NCBI GenBank assembly: GCA_036280995.1
Contig: DASUPQ010000952.1
Span: 1-40,146 of the forward strand
Direction of reading: 5' to 3'
From: Actinomycetota bacterium
GTDB taxonomy: Bacteria; Actinomycetota; CALGFH01
Length of the DNA stretch: 40,146 bases
The position numbers and the translations under genes were made by a program. This document shows, piece by piece, positions 1-8,211 of the stretch (positions are counted from its first letter, which is position 1; the number at the start of each line of letters is the position of its first letter). The notes under the pieces were generated by a model. That model saw only the letters and a list, made by a program, of their open reading frames with translations, did no database searches and had not been told where the DNA came from.

Positions 1-410
1 TGGCCGCCTGCCGCTCTGCCCGTTGTGATAAGACCTACGCGAAGAGCGCCTTGTGGACTGAGTTCCCCCGGCGAGGCAGCCGAGCAGGCCAGGGCGCTCT
101 AGCAGCAGTTGGCGGTGGCTGGCTCGCCGTGAGGATGTGCGTGTCGGTTCAGGAGCCGGCGGTTCATCCGGGTCTGGGACTGGCGGCCCCGCCAAGCGCC
201 TGCTGGGCGCCGGGGTGGCCGCCGTCAACCTCGGGCGGCCGGTGGCCTTCGCAGACCTCGATGCGGTAGCGGCGGCCGTTCGGCGCTCGCCAGGAACCGC
301 GCCAGGCTACCGGTTCGGGGGCAGTAGATCGGGCCTTCCTCGCCGATGGTGGCGTTGGACTCAGTGGAGAAGCCTTCGTAGGGGCGGAGGTGCAACCCTG
401 GGCCCGGTGG
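1..410. other. no convincing gene; possible decayed reading frame
   Basis: I see no intact gene here. On the minus strand, roughly 226-400, two adjoining frames read like coding sequence: one contains PYEGFSTESNATIGEEGP followed by YCPRTG, and the next contains NGRRYRIEVCEGH. This would fit one frameshifted gene fragment lying downstream of the operon that ends at 411, but I cannot assign a family and chance is not excluded. Confidence 0.25.
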
Positions 411-1172
411 TCACTGGAGCGCGACCAGGATCGGGATCAGGCCGGTCCCGGTGCCGAGCGGCTGCAAAGCCTTGCCGAGGGTCGCGCCGAACGCCCTCGA
501 CGGGTCGGTCGCCTTCATGGCGTGCCCGATGGTGGCCGACGTCGTGAGAAGGTCGCCGACGTCGATGGGCCCGTAGCCGGCGTCGACGTGGCAGTAGACC
601 TTGCCGGACAGGGCCACCGGTGTCCGGCGTCGTCCGTGGCGGCTGTCCATGACGATGCCCGAGCGGAGGCTGCCGGCGCCGGAGACCACGCCGGCGACCC
701 GGCGGTCGTACGTCTCGGTGCAGGGGCGGACCCGGCCTCCCTCGCCGATCGTCATCACCGATCCAGGGTCGATCCCGTCGGGTCCGTCGGCGTCGAAGTC
801 CTCGGCGCAGTCGGCTCCGGCCAGCCTGATGTCGCCCGACCCGCCGTCGAGGTGGATCTTCACCTTTCCGTCCGCTCCCCAGATGCGCAGGTCCGCCTCG
901 GGGCCCGGTACGCCACCGCTGGGGCCCAGGTCGAGCAGGGCGTGCTGGGCCTCGAACTTGAACACCGTGACGCCGGCCGCGTTGGTGGCGATGATCAGCT
1001 GGCGCCCGCCGTCCAGGTGAATCTTGGACGCTCCGTCGTCCCCCCGGACGCGGAGATCCCCCTCGTTGCCCTGGGCGCCGAGGTCGAGCACGGCCGCCTG
1101 GGAATCGAACTTGAACACCTGCCGGCCCTGGCCGTCGACGATGGTCACCTGGCCGGAGAACTGCTCTGACAT
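411..1172 (-). CDS. beta-repeat protein of unknown function, last gene of metalloprotease operon
   Basis: This encodes 253 residues from an ATG at 1172; the open frame continues upstream, but there it only shadows the metalloprotease gene. Two related repeats are visible at about residues 19-56 and 70-111. Each has a VFKF start, an LDLG turn, a D/E-D-LR segment, and a KIHLDGG end, which suggests a repetitive beta structure. The C-terminal 140 residues (beginning GDIRLAGADCAEDF) form a second, denser domain with YDRRVAGVVSG, GKVYCHVDAGYGPIDVGDLL and a hydrophobic LIPILVALQ end. From memory this resembles the C-terminal part of phage-tail-fibre-like or surface proteins that carry a self-cleaving or chaperone-type end domain, but I cannot name the family. 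There is no signal peptide or membrane segment. It lies 56 bp downstream of the metalloprotease gene on the same strand, so co-transcription is likely. Confidence 0.75.
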   Translation of the reverse strand: MSEQFSGQVTIVDGQGRQVFKFDSQAAVLDLGAQGNEGDLRVRGDDGASKIHLDGGRQLIIATNAAGVTVFKFEAQHALLDLGPSGGVPGPEADLRIWGADGKVKIHLDGGSGDIRLAGADCAEDFDADGPDGIDPGSVMTIGEGGRVRPCTETYDRRVAGVVSGAGSLRSGIVMDSRHGRRRTPVALSGKVYCHVDAGYGPIDVGDLLTTSATIGHAMKATDPSRAFGATLGKALQPLGTGTGLIPILVALQ

Positions 1173-1228
1173 CTCTGCCTCCTCGTCTCGGCCCCCGTTG
1201 TGCCGAAGGATGGACGCCGCCGCGACCG

Positions 1229-1876
1229 TCAGATGCCCACGACGGCCGAGCCGAGGTTGTCGGCGAACCGCCTCACCAGCCGGGCAGGGATCGTTCCCCC
1301 GAGGACGTCCATGATCGTTCCGGTGCTCACCGGGTTCCGGTCCGGGCACTCGGGATTGACGTACTCGTCCGCGTTCCCGAGCATGTGCCCGAACTCGTGG
1401 GCGGCGACGTCCCCGCCGTCTGTGGTGTGCCAGGTCGTCATGTTCGTCTGGCCAGGGCCCCTGCGGACCCGCACCGTGTGGTGCTCGCCGCTGGTGACCC
1501 AGAGGACCTCGAAGGCCAGCGGGCAGGTGAGCTCGCCCTGGCGGCCGCATCCGTGCCGGTCGTTCCAGCTGCTCTCGATCCCGTCCCGCCAGGTACTCCG
1601 CAGTGTGTTCATCTCGGCGGTGGAGATGCCGGCGTCGGGGACCAGGCGGATGCGGACCCGGATGTGGGTCCAGGTCTGCTCGAAGGCCGCGGTCCATCCG
1701 TAGATGCACTCGCTCCGCTCGATGGAGTGCTGCTTGCGGGCCAGGGACTCCAGCCTGGTCCGGAGCGAGACCGAGCTCGGGATGGGAGGCCCGGGGAAGA
1801 TGTCGTCCTTCACCGAGTAGGCGCCGGCCACCCCGCCGTACTTCCGGGCGACGCCCTCGAGGCTGAGGTCCCTCAC
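1229..1876 (-). CDS. putative zinc metalloprotease (HEFGH, metzincin-like)
   Basis: This encodes 215 residues from a GTG at 1876. HEFGHMLGNADEY at residues 160-172 supplies the HExxH zinc ligands H160 and H164 and the general base E161. The following G-N-x-D-E probably gives the third ligand (D170 or E171). TGTIMDV around residue 189 looks like the Met-turn that supports the zinc site in metzincins. There are four cysteines in the middle (C57, C110, C118, C177), and no signal peptide or membrane segment, so export by a classical route is not supported. The GTG overlaps the upstream gene's stop (GTGA), which implies translational coupling. The short length suggests a bare catalytic domain. The substrate is unknown; the neighbouring beta-repeat protein is a possible partner. 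Confidence 0.8.
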   Translation of the reverse strand: MRDLSLEGVARKYGGVAGAYSVKDDIFPGPPIPSSVSLRTRLESLARKQHSIERSECIYGWTAAFEQTWTHIRVRIRLVPDAGISTAEMNTLRSTWRDGIESSWNDRHGCGRQGELTCPLAFEVLWVTSGEHHTVRVRRGPGQTNMTTWHTTDGGDVAAHEFGHMLGNADEYVNPECPDRNPVSTGTIMDVLGGTIPARLVRRFADNLGSAVVGI

Positions 1877-2337
1877 CGCCCTCGCCCCCCCTCGCCCCGG
1901 GCGCGTCCCACCATCTGGCGCAGGGGCCGGTTCGCCACCATGGCGCTCCGGGCGATGCGGGCATCCTGCCCGTGGCGCTGCTCCTCGTCGGCGAGGAAGT
2001 ACATCGTCGCCTCGTTCCCGCGGAGGCCGATCTTGACCCAGCCGACGGTCGAGTCGGGAAGGAAGCGTGCCTCGGCCCGGGTCACCATGCTGTCGAGCGA
2101 CGACGCCACCTCCTGGAGCAGCTGACGTGTCTCGGAGGGATCGAGCCGCACGGCCGGTTCGCCGGGCGCCTCCAGGCTGCCGTCGCCGGCTAGCTTCAGG
2201 TTCTCGCCGCCGCCGCCCGCCATGCCGGGAATGCCACCCAACACCCCGTAGACCACCGTGACGTCCCCGGTCAGCTCGTCTCGGGCGAGCAGGTCACGGA
2301 ACTCGCTGATGAGCTGGGCCTCGGATCCTTCAGTCAT
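1873..2337 (-). CDS. hypothetical protein, first gene of metalloprotease operon
   Basis: This encodes 154 residues from an ATG at 2337, the only start that leaves the upstream region free. The N-terminal 30 residues look alpha-helical (SEAQLISEFRDLLARDEL). A Gly-rich stretch (GVLGGIPGMAGGGGENLKL) follows, then a beta-rich core (TVGWVKIGLRGNEATMYFLAD) and a basic tail ending ARGEGGRGR. I recognise no family and see no signal peptide or membrane helix. The stop overlaps the metalloprotease start by four bases, so the two products are probably made together. It could be an inhibitor, chaperone or targeting partner of the protease, but only the gene arrangement suggests that. Confidence 0.7.
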   Translation of the reverse strand: MTEGSEAQLISEFRDLLARDELTGDVTVVYGVLGGIPGMAGGGGENLKLAGDGSLEAPGEPAVRLDPSETRQLLQEVASSLDSMVTRAEARFLPDSTVGWVKIGLRGNEATMYFLADEEQRHGQDARIARSAMVANRPLRQMVGRARGEGGRGR

Positions 2338-2458
2338 TGGCGCACCTACTTTCCCGGACTTACCGTCGTCGTAGTGCGCGGATCGCTACCCTGTGGGGTA
2401 TTGAGCACGCCCGGCCCAACCGTGGTCAAGGGGAAGCTTCGAGCGGCGACACCCCAGG

Positions 2459-2640
2459 CTGGAGCTGCCCCGCGGCCCCAACAAGGAGCCGGCCAGCATC
2501 ATCGCCGCCCAGCTCCGCCATGCCGGCGGCGGCGCCCTCGCCCAGCGGGTCTACATCCACCAGCTCTCCCAGACCGCATCCCGGGTGGCCGGGCTGATCG
2601 AGGGCGTGTTCGGCCCGGCAGCGCGGGATGGGCGGGCGGT
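2459..2640 (+). pseudogene. tyrosine recombinase (integrase) C-terminal remnant, copy 1
   Basis: A short plus-strand frame reads PASIIAAQLRHAGGG, then ALAQRVYIHQL, then VAGLIEGVF. The L-R-H-A followed 10-12 residues later by Y-x-H fits the second conserved His and the catalytic Tyr (codon 2552-2554) at the C-terminus of tyrosine recombinases. The rest of the enzyme is absent to the left. The fragment points directly at the tRNA-Tyr-derived repeat at 2730-2777, as an integrase does beside its attachment site. A homologous fragment lies beside the real tRNA gene at 10079-10260. Confidence 0.6.
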
Positions 2641-2729
2641 GTCGGCGGCGCGTCGGGTGGAGGGAAACCGGAGCGTCGAACCCGGCCTGATCGGACGGCC
2701 AGTAGCGGCAGTTTCGCGCTCAGAGGGGT

Positions 2730-2777
2730 TGTGGCAGGGACAGGATTCGAACCTGTGTAGGCAATGCCGGCGATTTT
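2730..2777 (-). repeat. attachment-site copy: duplicated 3' half of tRNA-Tyr
   Basis: These 48 bp are identical to 10331-10378, which spans the discriminator base, T arm, variable arm and 3' side of the anticodon stem of tRNA-Tyr. Identity stops within the anticodon region: the next base here is g where the real gene has a, and the rest diverges. A duplicated 3' tRNA half is the classic footprint of site-specific integration. The copies are 7,601 bp apart and in the same orientation. Confidence 0.85.
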
Positions 2778-2849
2778 GCAGGTCGCACCGCCGTCACCCC
2801 GCCGGTCCCGTCCCATCCCTACCTGTTCTCGACAATAGCTTGTGACGTG

Positions 2850-3267
2850 CATAAGCAGCCTGTCGACAATCTCCGCCGTGCCTCGGCGTCCCTGCTTGTT
2901 CCACCCCGTCCCGCGCGGCCCAGCGTCGGGCGGAGGGAAGGCGGAGGGAAATCTCCGTCGACGCCTGATCGAGCTCCGTACCGACGAGGGCAGCGGGCTG
3001 GCCCATGAATCACTCTCCCCCGCCCACATGGGACGCCCATCGGGCGGTCCGAACCTCCACCATCACGCTTGGGCCGACTGCCGCAGCACGCCGGTTCGTT
3101 TCTTGACCCGCTTGTGGTGCTGTCGGTGGCACGCGGATGCAACGCGCCCGCCGCAGGCTGGTCGACGGCCGCCCGCACGACCCGGTTGGGAATCAGTCGT
3201 GCTGATCGTCGTGATGGGGTGGGTGTTGGTGATCGCGGGAACCCTCACGGGGCTCATCGGCCGGCTG
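2850..3267. other. gene-poor stretch inside the island
   Basis: I see no supported gene. One plus-strand frame has a hydrophobic run near 3198-3290 (VLIVVMGWVLVIAGTLTGL) that could be one membrane helix of a decayed gene. It has no recognisable flanks and no clear start with a ribosome site. Confidence 0.4.
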
Positions 3268-3546
3268 TCAGCAGCCTGGCTGGCCGTAGTTCCCACAGCA
3301 GCCGGATCGGCTGCGGAGCTTCCTCCAGTTGTTCGCCAGCGCGAGCCGGGTCCTGGTGGGAAATGGCGCGTCGTAGGCGCTGAAGTTGGTGAAGAAGGCC
3401 TTTCCGGTTGACCGTGCCATGGTGATCGCGACCTTTCTCAACTGGGGGTCGACGCCGCGGGTGTTGTCGGCGGCATGGACCAGCGTGTTCCTGAGCAGCC
3501 CGGTTGCCGGCTGCCACCAAGACGGTACCCGTTCGCAGGATCGCAT
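3268..3546 (-). CDS. small conserved-looking protein with Cys-rich C-terminus
   Basis: This encodes 92 residues if it starts at the ATG at 3546; the frame is open to 3708, but the extra N-terminus looks random. The C-terminal 80 residues look truly coding: TGLLRNTLVHAADNTRG, DPQLRKVAITMARSTGKAFF, RLALANNWRKLRS, ending CCGNYGQPGC followed directly by the stop. The paired cysteines plus a last Cys suggest a metal or redox site. I have an impression of seeing similar tails in actinobacterial hypothetical proteins, but I cannot name the family. It lies alone in a transposon-littered stretch. It could be intact or the C-terminal part of a longer decayed gene. Confidence 0.5.
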   Translation of the reverse strand: MRSCERVPSWWQPATGLLRNTLVHAADNTRGVDPQLRKVAITMARSTGKAFFTNFSAYDAPFPTRTRLALANNWRKLRSRSGCCGNYGQPGC

Positions 3547-4190
3547 GGCCCCTACAGAACGTGTCGCCGGAAGCGGGCTGCGCCTGCTACGCCACTGCGG
3601 CGTCACGTGGCAGACTCCCCGGACCGCGAGACCGCGAGGTCGCTCACCGCGTTTGGTGGCGTCGAGCCGTCCAGGCCGTGACTGGTCGGGGTGCTGACAC
3701 CGTGGCACCCCGGGCAGTGCCGGATGGACGGCCTACAACGATAGGGCCATCCGCCCCTACCGGTCGGTGTTGTCGGGGTGCTTCTTGAAGCCGGATGAGG
3801 TTGTGAGCGATGGGGGGCCGCGGAGATGTGGCGGTCATCTGTGGAAGAGCGGCTATTGTTCGCCGGTGCCCGTCTGCTAGTCGCCTGCGTCGACGAGATC
3901 ACCACCTGCAGACGGCAGGACGTATGAGTGCGCAAAGAGGTCACATACACCGATCCTGGCCGCTCCGCTGGTTCGCTTGTGCGAGCGGCACCCGCGCCGC
4001 CGCAATGGATCGAACCCAGTCACCAGGTCCGTAGCCCACCCAGCACCCCTCCCCCACCTGTCCTTGCCACCCGTGGTGTCTCCGTCGGTCCCGCAGTCGA
4101 CGACAAACCGCGCACAGACGATCCGGGTTGCGCCAGCAGCCGGGCGGCTCCGGTGGCGGAGCGGGATGCCTTGCTTCCTGGGGGACCGCC
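3547..4190. other. gene-poor stretch inside the island
   Basis: Only short, overlapping, low-quality frames occur on both strands. The base composition looks less GC-rich than in the flanking operons. I see no recognisable domain, no tRNA and no clear repeat. It is probably decayed mobile DNA between the small protein at 3268-3546 and the transposase remnants that start at 4191. Confidence 0.4.
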
Positions 4191-4356
4191 TTAGCAGATG
4201 ACGTGGATCAGGCCGATCAGGGCGCCCTTGGCCTGATTCCAGACCGGGATCATCTCGGGTGTCGGCAGCAACTCCACCTGGCAGCGACGGCGCTTGAAGA
4301 GGGCAGCCGCCTCCGCTCACCTTGCAGAACATCAAGTAGAGCAGTCGTAGGGTCAT
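4191..4356 (-). pseudogene. transposase/integrase remnant (N-terminal scrap and an unrelated tail)
   Basis: The frame from the ATG at 4356 begins MTLRLLYLMFCKV, the typical opening of a widespread actinobacterial integrase-core transposase, but diverges after about 14 codons. A second frame then reads LFKRRRCQ followed by PTPEMIPVWNQAKGALIGL and ends at a TAA at 4191-4193. The LFKRRR start recalls IS6-family transposases, with less certainty. Neither frame holds a catalytic domain, so I read this as a junction of two deleted transposase genes. Confidence 0.45.
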
Positions 4357-4394
4357 GCAGCGATCATCGCGCGGCCCGGTGGCGTCTCCACGAA

Positions 4395-4604
4395 CTGGCA
4401 AGTTAGCGCCACAACCGACTTCCTGGCACCCACAGGTGCCCCGCTCAGCCTTCTACGCTTGGGCCTCCAGGCGCGAGCTGAGGCGTCACCGGCCGCGCGT
4501 GAGGGCCAGGTTGGTTGCCGATCCAAGCGATCCACGCCCACTCCCGCGGCGTCTACGGCGCACCACCCGTCACCGCCGAGCTCGGATCGGTGTCGGCTGG
4601 GTAA
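4395..4604 (+). pseudogene. IS3-family OrfB transposase fragment, frameshifted
   Basis: One plus-strand frame reads VPRSAFYAWASRRELRRHR, matching the helix-turn-helix entry of IS3 OrfB transposases (usually V-x-R-S-x-Y-Y-A-W). Around 4521 the reading must shift to continue with IQAIHAHSRGVYGAPPV, matching the conserved I-x-x-I-H-x-x-S-x-x-x-Y-G-x-P segment. It then stops at the TAA at 4602-4604. The DDE domain is missing, so this is a dead fragment. I see no terminal inverted repeats. Confidence 0.7.
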
Positions 4605-4676
4605 CGGTCGGCTTGCCCAGTGCCCCAGAGCCACGCTTGTCAGACCGCCTGCCAAGTGCTCACCGCCGAGTGCCCG

Positions 4677-6077
4677 CTACCAGCGGGTGTAGAAGAGGAC
4701 CTCGATGGCCACCGCCTGGGCGAGTAGGAGACCCGCGACCAGGGGCAGGCTGACGCGCCAGCGCAGCAGCTGGCGCACGGCCACCACCACTGCGAACGGG
4801 ACCAGGAACTGCCACATCCGCTCGACCTCGCCGCGGGTGTGGCCCCAGCAGGCGGCGGTGAGCAGGCTGGCCAGCGTGGCCGCCTCGAACGACCCCCAGG
4901 CCCGCTCCCGCGCGGCGTCGCGGAGCCGTACGACCAGGGCGGCGGCTAGCGGGAAGCCAAGGATGGCGGCGAACGCCACCAAGTCGGCGAAGGCCCACAC
5001 CCACCAGATGCGCTGCTGGGTGCCCGGCGCGGTGCTCCAGAAGCGCTGTACCGCCGGGACGGCTGCGACCACGTCGTAGCCGGTGGCGGACCACAGCGCC
5101 CCGGCCAGCCCGAGCACCACGGCCGTGGTGGCGGCCGCCCAGCGCAGCACCCAGCCCCAGCCGTCGGCGGCCCGGACGGCCAGGGCGCGCACGGCCAGGA
5201 ACGGCAGCACCAGGGCGGCCGCGAAGGTCAGCATCGAGGCCAGCCACAGCAGCACCCCGCCGGCCACCGTCCACCACCAGGAGCGGCGCCGCAGCCCCCG
5301 GTCGGCGGCCAGGGCGCCGCCGGCGAGCACCGGCGCCCACATCGCGTCGGCCGAGGTGGCCACGTACAGCACGGTGACCGGGGCCAGGGCCCAGCAGGCG
5401 ACCGCCCAGCGCTCCCCCACCTCGCCCAGCTCGTCGCGGGCCAGGCCGGCTACCACCAGCAGACCGAGGCAGCCGGCGACGACGGTGGCCAGCGCGGCCC
5501 CGTCTAGGCCGGGCCAGACCCGGTCGACCAGCACGTAGAACACGGTCGCGAAGGGCGGGTGCACGGCGGCGTAGTCGGGCAACGAGGATAGCCGGGCCGG
5601 GAACTCGCCGAGGAAGGTCGGGATCGGGCCCACCTGGTCGACCGCGTCCGGGTATTCGCCGATGAAGGCCAGCGGCGCCGCCCAGGCCGCCGGCCCGCCG
5701 GCCAGCGCGGCCACGGCCAGGGTGAGCACTAGGACGGCGGCCATCGAGCCGGCCAGCCGCAGTGCCCGCGGCGGCCCGCTCACCAGGGCGAGCCTGACCA
5801 GGCCGGCGGCGGCCAGCAGGGCCAGTGGCAGGGCGACCACGGTGGCCGGGCCGTCCAGCCCTGGCGACCAGAACAGGTAGGAGGGCCAGCTGTAGTACCA
5901 GGGCCAGCTCGGCACCGAGAACGGCACCCGGCCAAAGCCGCGCATGCTGAAGGTGCCGAGCACGCCGACGGTCACCAGGCAGGCCGCGGCGACGGCGGTG
6001 GCCGGCAGCAGCGGGCCGCGGGCGGCGCGTCGCGCCTGTCCGGCCGGGGCGGGAGGGCGGGTGTCGGACGGCTTCAC
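4677..6077 (-). CDS. polytopic membrane protein, probable GT-C glycosyltransferase
   Basis: This encodes 466 residues from a GTG at 6077. About 11-12 hydrophobic segments alternate with short loops. After the first helices, a long extracytoplasmic loop carries FIGEYPDAVDQVGPIP and DYAAVHPPFATVFY. Acidic residues in the first big loop and an H-P-P motif are usual for GT-C enzymes that use polyprenyl-phosphate sugars. GHTRGEVERMWQFLVPF near the C-terminus is the late conserved block of such mannosyltransferase-like proteins. The likely role is adding a sugar to a glycan, lipid or protein outside the membrane; donor and acceptor are unknown. The start overlaps the stop of a 24-codon ORF (GTGA), so translation may be coupled to it. 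It is the third full-length gene of a minus-strand glycosylation set. Confidence 0.75.
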   Translation of the reverse strand: MKPSDTRPPAPAGQARRAARGPLLPATAVAAACLVTVGVLGTFSMRGFGRVPFSVPSWPWYYSWPSYLFWSPGLDGPATVVALPLALLAAAGLVRLALVSGPPRALRLAGSMAAVLVLTLAVAALAGGPAAWAAPLAFIGEYPDAVDQVGPIPTFLGEFPARLSSLPDYAAVHPPFATVFYVLVDRVWPGLDGAALATVVAGCLGLLVVAGLARDELGEVGERWAVACWALAPVTVLYVATSADAMWAPVLAGGALAADRGLRRRSWWWTVAGGVLLWLASMLTFAAALVLPFLAVRALAVRAADGWGWVLRWAAATTAVVLGLAGALWSATGYDVVAAVPAVQRFWSTAPGTQQRIWWVWAFADLVAFAAILGFPLAAALVVRLRDAARERAWGSFEAATLASLLTAACWGHTRGEVERMWQFLVPFAVVVAVRQLLRWRVSLPLVAGLLLAQAVAIEVLFYTRW

Positions 6078-6148
6078 GATGCCAGTCGGACAGCTTCGGC
6101 GAGAGTGGCCGCTTCGTTGGGGACAGGTAGGAGCACAGACGGCTTCAC
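6074..6148 (-). CDS. 24-residue GT2-like ORF coupled to the GT-C gene
   Basis: The GTG at 6148 has a strong ribosome site (AAAGGAG at 6156-6162, 7 bases upstream). The peptide begins MKPSVLLPVPNEAATLAEAV, very like the N-terminus of family 2 glycosyltransferases (normally V-P-V-Y-N-E), and ends at a TGA that overlaps the next gene's GTG. The first 11 bases of both ORFs are identical (GTGAAGCCGTC). It is either the truncated start of a lost GT2 gene or a leader peptide now driving translation of the membrane protein. Confidence 0.5.
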   Translation of the reverse strand: MKPSVLLPVPNEAATLAEAVRLAS

Positions 6149-6155
6149 GAGGTCG

Positions 6156-6162
6156 CTCCTTT
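6156..6162 (-). promoter_or_regulatory. ribosome binding site of the 24-codon ORF
   Basis: AAAGGAG on the minus strand lies 7 bases before the GTG at 6148. The downstream GT-C gene has no comparable site of its own before 6077, so this is probably the main ribosome entry for both. Confidence 0.6.
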
Positions 6163-6403
6163 GAGCCGCTCGACCAGACAAACGCAAGACGTTAGCAGAC
6201 AGGGCCAAGAGGACCACTGCTTCATCGCTATCCAAAGAGGCGCGACTGCCGAGGGCAGGCGGCAACTGCTGCCTTCACGGTCTGGATGGCGTGGGCAGGC
6301 CGTTGCTCGCACAACCTACGCCCGAGCCGGCTTTGCGGTGGCCGCGCCGGTCGGCGAGGCGGCTACTCTTCAGAAAGGCGAACGGCGACCGGGTCATGGC
6401 CCG

Positions 6404-8077
6404 TCAGGTCCGTGCCGGGGCCGGCATGTGGACCACCGGGTCACGCCACAAATAGACCCCGTCGACCGGGGTAGGCGGCCGGCCCAGCAGGTCGGTCAGG
6501 AAGCACAGCATGGTCGCTTGGTGCTCCATCGGGCCGACGATGATCGTGTCCACGCCCCAACCGGCCAGGTTGGCTGCCAGCGCCCGGCGCCTGCCCCCGA
6601 CCAGCCGCGGCGCCGGCTGGCCCCGCTGGATCGCCCCGAACGCCCTGGTGGCCGAGTTGGGGTTGGAGTCGAAACGGGGCCGCCCATCGGGAGTTGGTCC
6701 GATAACGTAGCCGCCGGGCATGCGGAACCACATGCCGGCCTCGGCTTGCCAGGTCATCGCCTTGGCGGCCCGGCGGTTGGCGAAGGGCAGAACCAGGGCC
6801 ACACCCCCTTCCGGCAGCCGGCGCACGGCGCCGGTGGCGAAGAACGGTGGCGTGTCGGCCTTGCTGGCCGGGACCGGCCCGGCGGGCAGCAGGGGGGCCA
6901 GGGCCGCCACGGCCACAGCGACCGCGGCCAGCCGCCGCCAGCCGCCGCCCTTCCAGACCGCGTCCAGGAACACGGCGAGCAGCAGCCCGGCGAACAGCGC
7001 CGTGTACATCGCCAACCGGCTCGGGATCAGGCTGGCGATCACCGGCAGTTGGTGGAACGGCGCCCAGGGCAGTCCGATCGTGGTCGCCCGCCCGCCCACA
7101 TGGAGATATGGGCCCATGGAGAAGACCGCCGCAAGCAGGACCATCACCGCCCCGACCCGCACCACTGGTCGGCGCCACCACCGGACGACCAGCGCGACCA
7201 GCACAAGCAGGAGCGGCACGCCCAGATAGGCGGCGTTGCCGCCGGCGAACTGGCGGACCTGTTCGGCGCTGCGCTGGGAGGAGAGGAGCTGAGGGGAGCC
7301 GGGGGTCACGTAGCCAAGCAGGTCGTTGGAGTAGTTGGTCTTGGTGATGTCGCCCTCGATGCGCTGCGGGCCGGCGAACTGGACTGAGAGCGGCTTGGCG
7401 GCGATCGCGCCGCCGACCACCGCGGCCAGCGCGAAGGCGAGCAGCGCGTGTACCACCCGGCGCCACTCCAAGCTCGCCCTCGGGTTGGTCGCCACGAGCA
7501 CCAGCAAGAGCAGCACCCCGAACAGAACGGTCGCGGCCAGCAGCTCCTCGCCGATGAGGAGCTGGCAGCCGGCCATCAGCCCGAGGAGCGGCCCGACCAG
7601 CCAGGGCGGGCGGCGCTGGCGGACCAGGATCTCGTCAACCGCGAGCAGCATCAATGGGACCAGGAAGGCGAACGAGATGTGCGGGTGGTTGCTCTGGCCC
7701 AGCATCACCGGGGAAAACCCGAAGACCAAACCGCCGACGGCCGCGGCCAGGTGCCCAGAAACGTAGCGCCGGATCGCCAGGTAGGCTGCCCAGGCCGAGA
7801 GCCCGTTGGCCAGCACGAGCACCACGTTGAAGGTCAGCACCGGCCCCCACCGCGACGTCAGCGGCGAGAGCAGGTACCCGAGCAGCGGCAGCGAGGCGTT
7901 CCACATCAGGTTGACGCCGCCCGGGATGTTCAGGTGGTCGCTGAAGAGGAGCTGGCGGCCGTGGTTGACGGCGAAGGGGATCCAGCGCAGGAACCAGATG
8001 ATGATGGCCGCGTCGCCGTCGGCGCCCCCCACCGTGGTTGTGGTCGGTGACGACCAGGCCGGAGCGTACCGCAGCAT
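6404..8077 (-). CDS. large polytopic membrane protein, GT-C-like
   Basis: This encodes 557 residues from the first ordinary start in frame (ATG at 8077). Many hydrophobic helices follow GADGDAAIIIWFLRWIPFAV and DHLNIPGGVNLMWN, an early loop with acidic residues and an N-P-G-G-V pattern seen in actinobacterial GT-C or YfhO-like membrane proteins. A soluble C-terminal part of about 140 residues follows the last helix (GGVALVLPFANRR, GWGVDTIIVGP). The frame stays open and hydrophobic upstream of the ATG (WPPPLFLLAFLGLA) with no ATG, GTG or TTG. The true start may be a CTG near 8131, or the first helix may come from a frameshifted start. It lies between the GT2-methyltransferase gene and the second GT-C gene and probably works with them in glycan synthesis. 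Confidence 0.65.
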   Translation of the reverse strand: MLRYAPAWSSPTTTTVGGADGDAAIIIWFLRWIPFAVNHGRQLLFSDHLNIPGGVNLMWNASLPLLGYLLSPLTSRWGPVLTFNVVLVLANGLSAWAAYLAIRRYVSGHLAAAVGGLVFGFSPVMLGQSNHPHISFAFLVPLMLLAVDEILVRQRRPPWLVGPLLGLMAGCQLLIGEELLAATVLFGVLLLLVLVATNPRASLEWRRVVHALLAFALAAVVGGAIAAKPLSVQFAGPQRIEGDITKTNYSNDLLGYVTPGSPQLLSSQRSAEQVRQFAGGNAAYLGVPLLLVLVALVVRWWRRPVVRVGAVMVLLAAVFSMGPYLHVGGRATTIGLPWAPFHQLPVIASLIPSRLAMYTALFAGLLLAVFLDAVWKGGGWRRLAAVAVAVAALAPLLPAGPVPASKADTPPFFATGAVRRLPEGGVALVLPFANRRAAKAMTWQAEAGMWFRMPGGYVIGPTPDGRPRFDSNPNSATRAFGAIQRGQPAPRLVGGRRRALAANLAGWGVDTIIVGPMEHQATMLCFLTDLLGRPPTPVDGVYLWRDPVVHMPAPART

Positions 8078-8211
8078 CGCCAGCCCGAGGAAGGCCAGCA
8101 GAAACAGCGGCGGCGGCCACGCGGTGCGCAGTCGGTTGAGAAGGGTCGGAGAGGTTCGAGATGTCGGTGCGTGCGCCGACGCGGTGGCTTCCTGGGCGAC
8201 CTTTGCTGGGT

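Noticed and set aside
411-1964. Single 517-residue gene covering the metalloprotease region
   Set aside because: The first half is an out-of-frame reading of the protease, which has an intact catalytic motif in its own frame. The real gene starts at 1172.
2732-2815. Second tRNA-Tyr gene
   Set aside because: Only the 3' half matches. The anticodon arm, D arm and 5' acceptor strand are not present, so it cannot fold into a tRNA.
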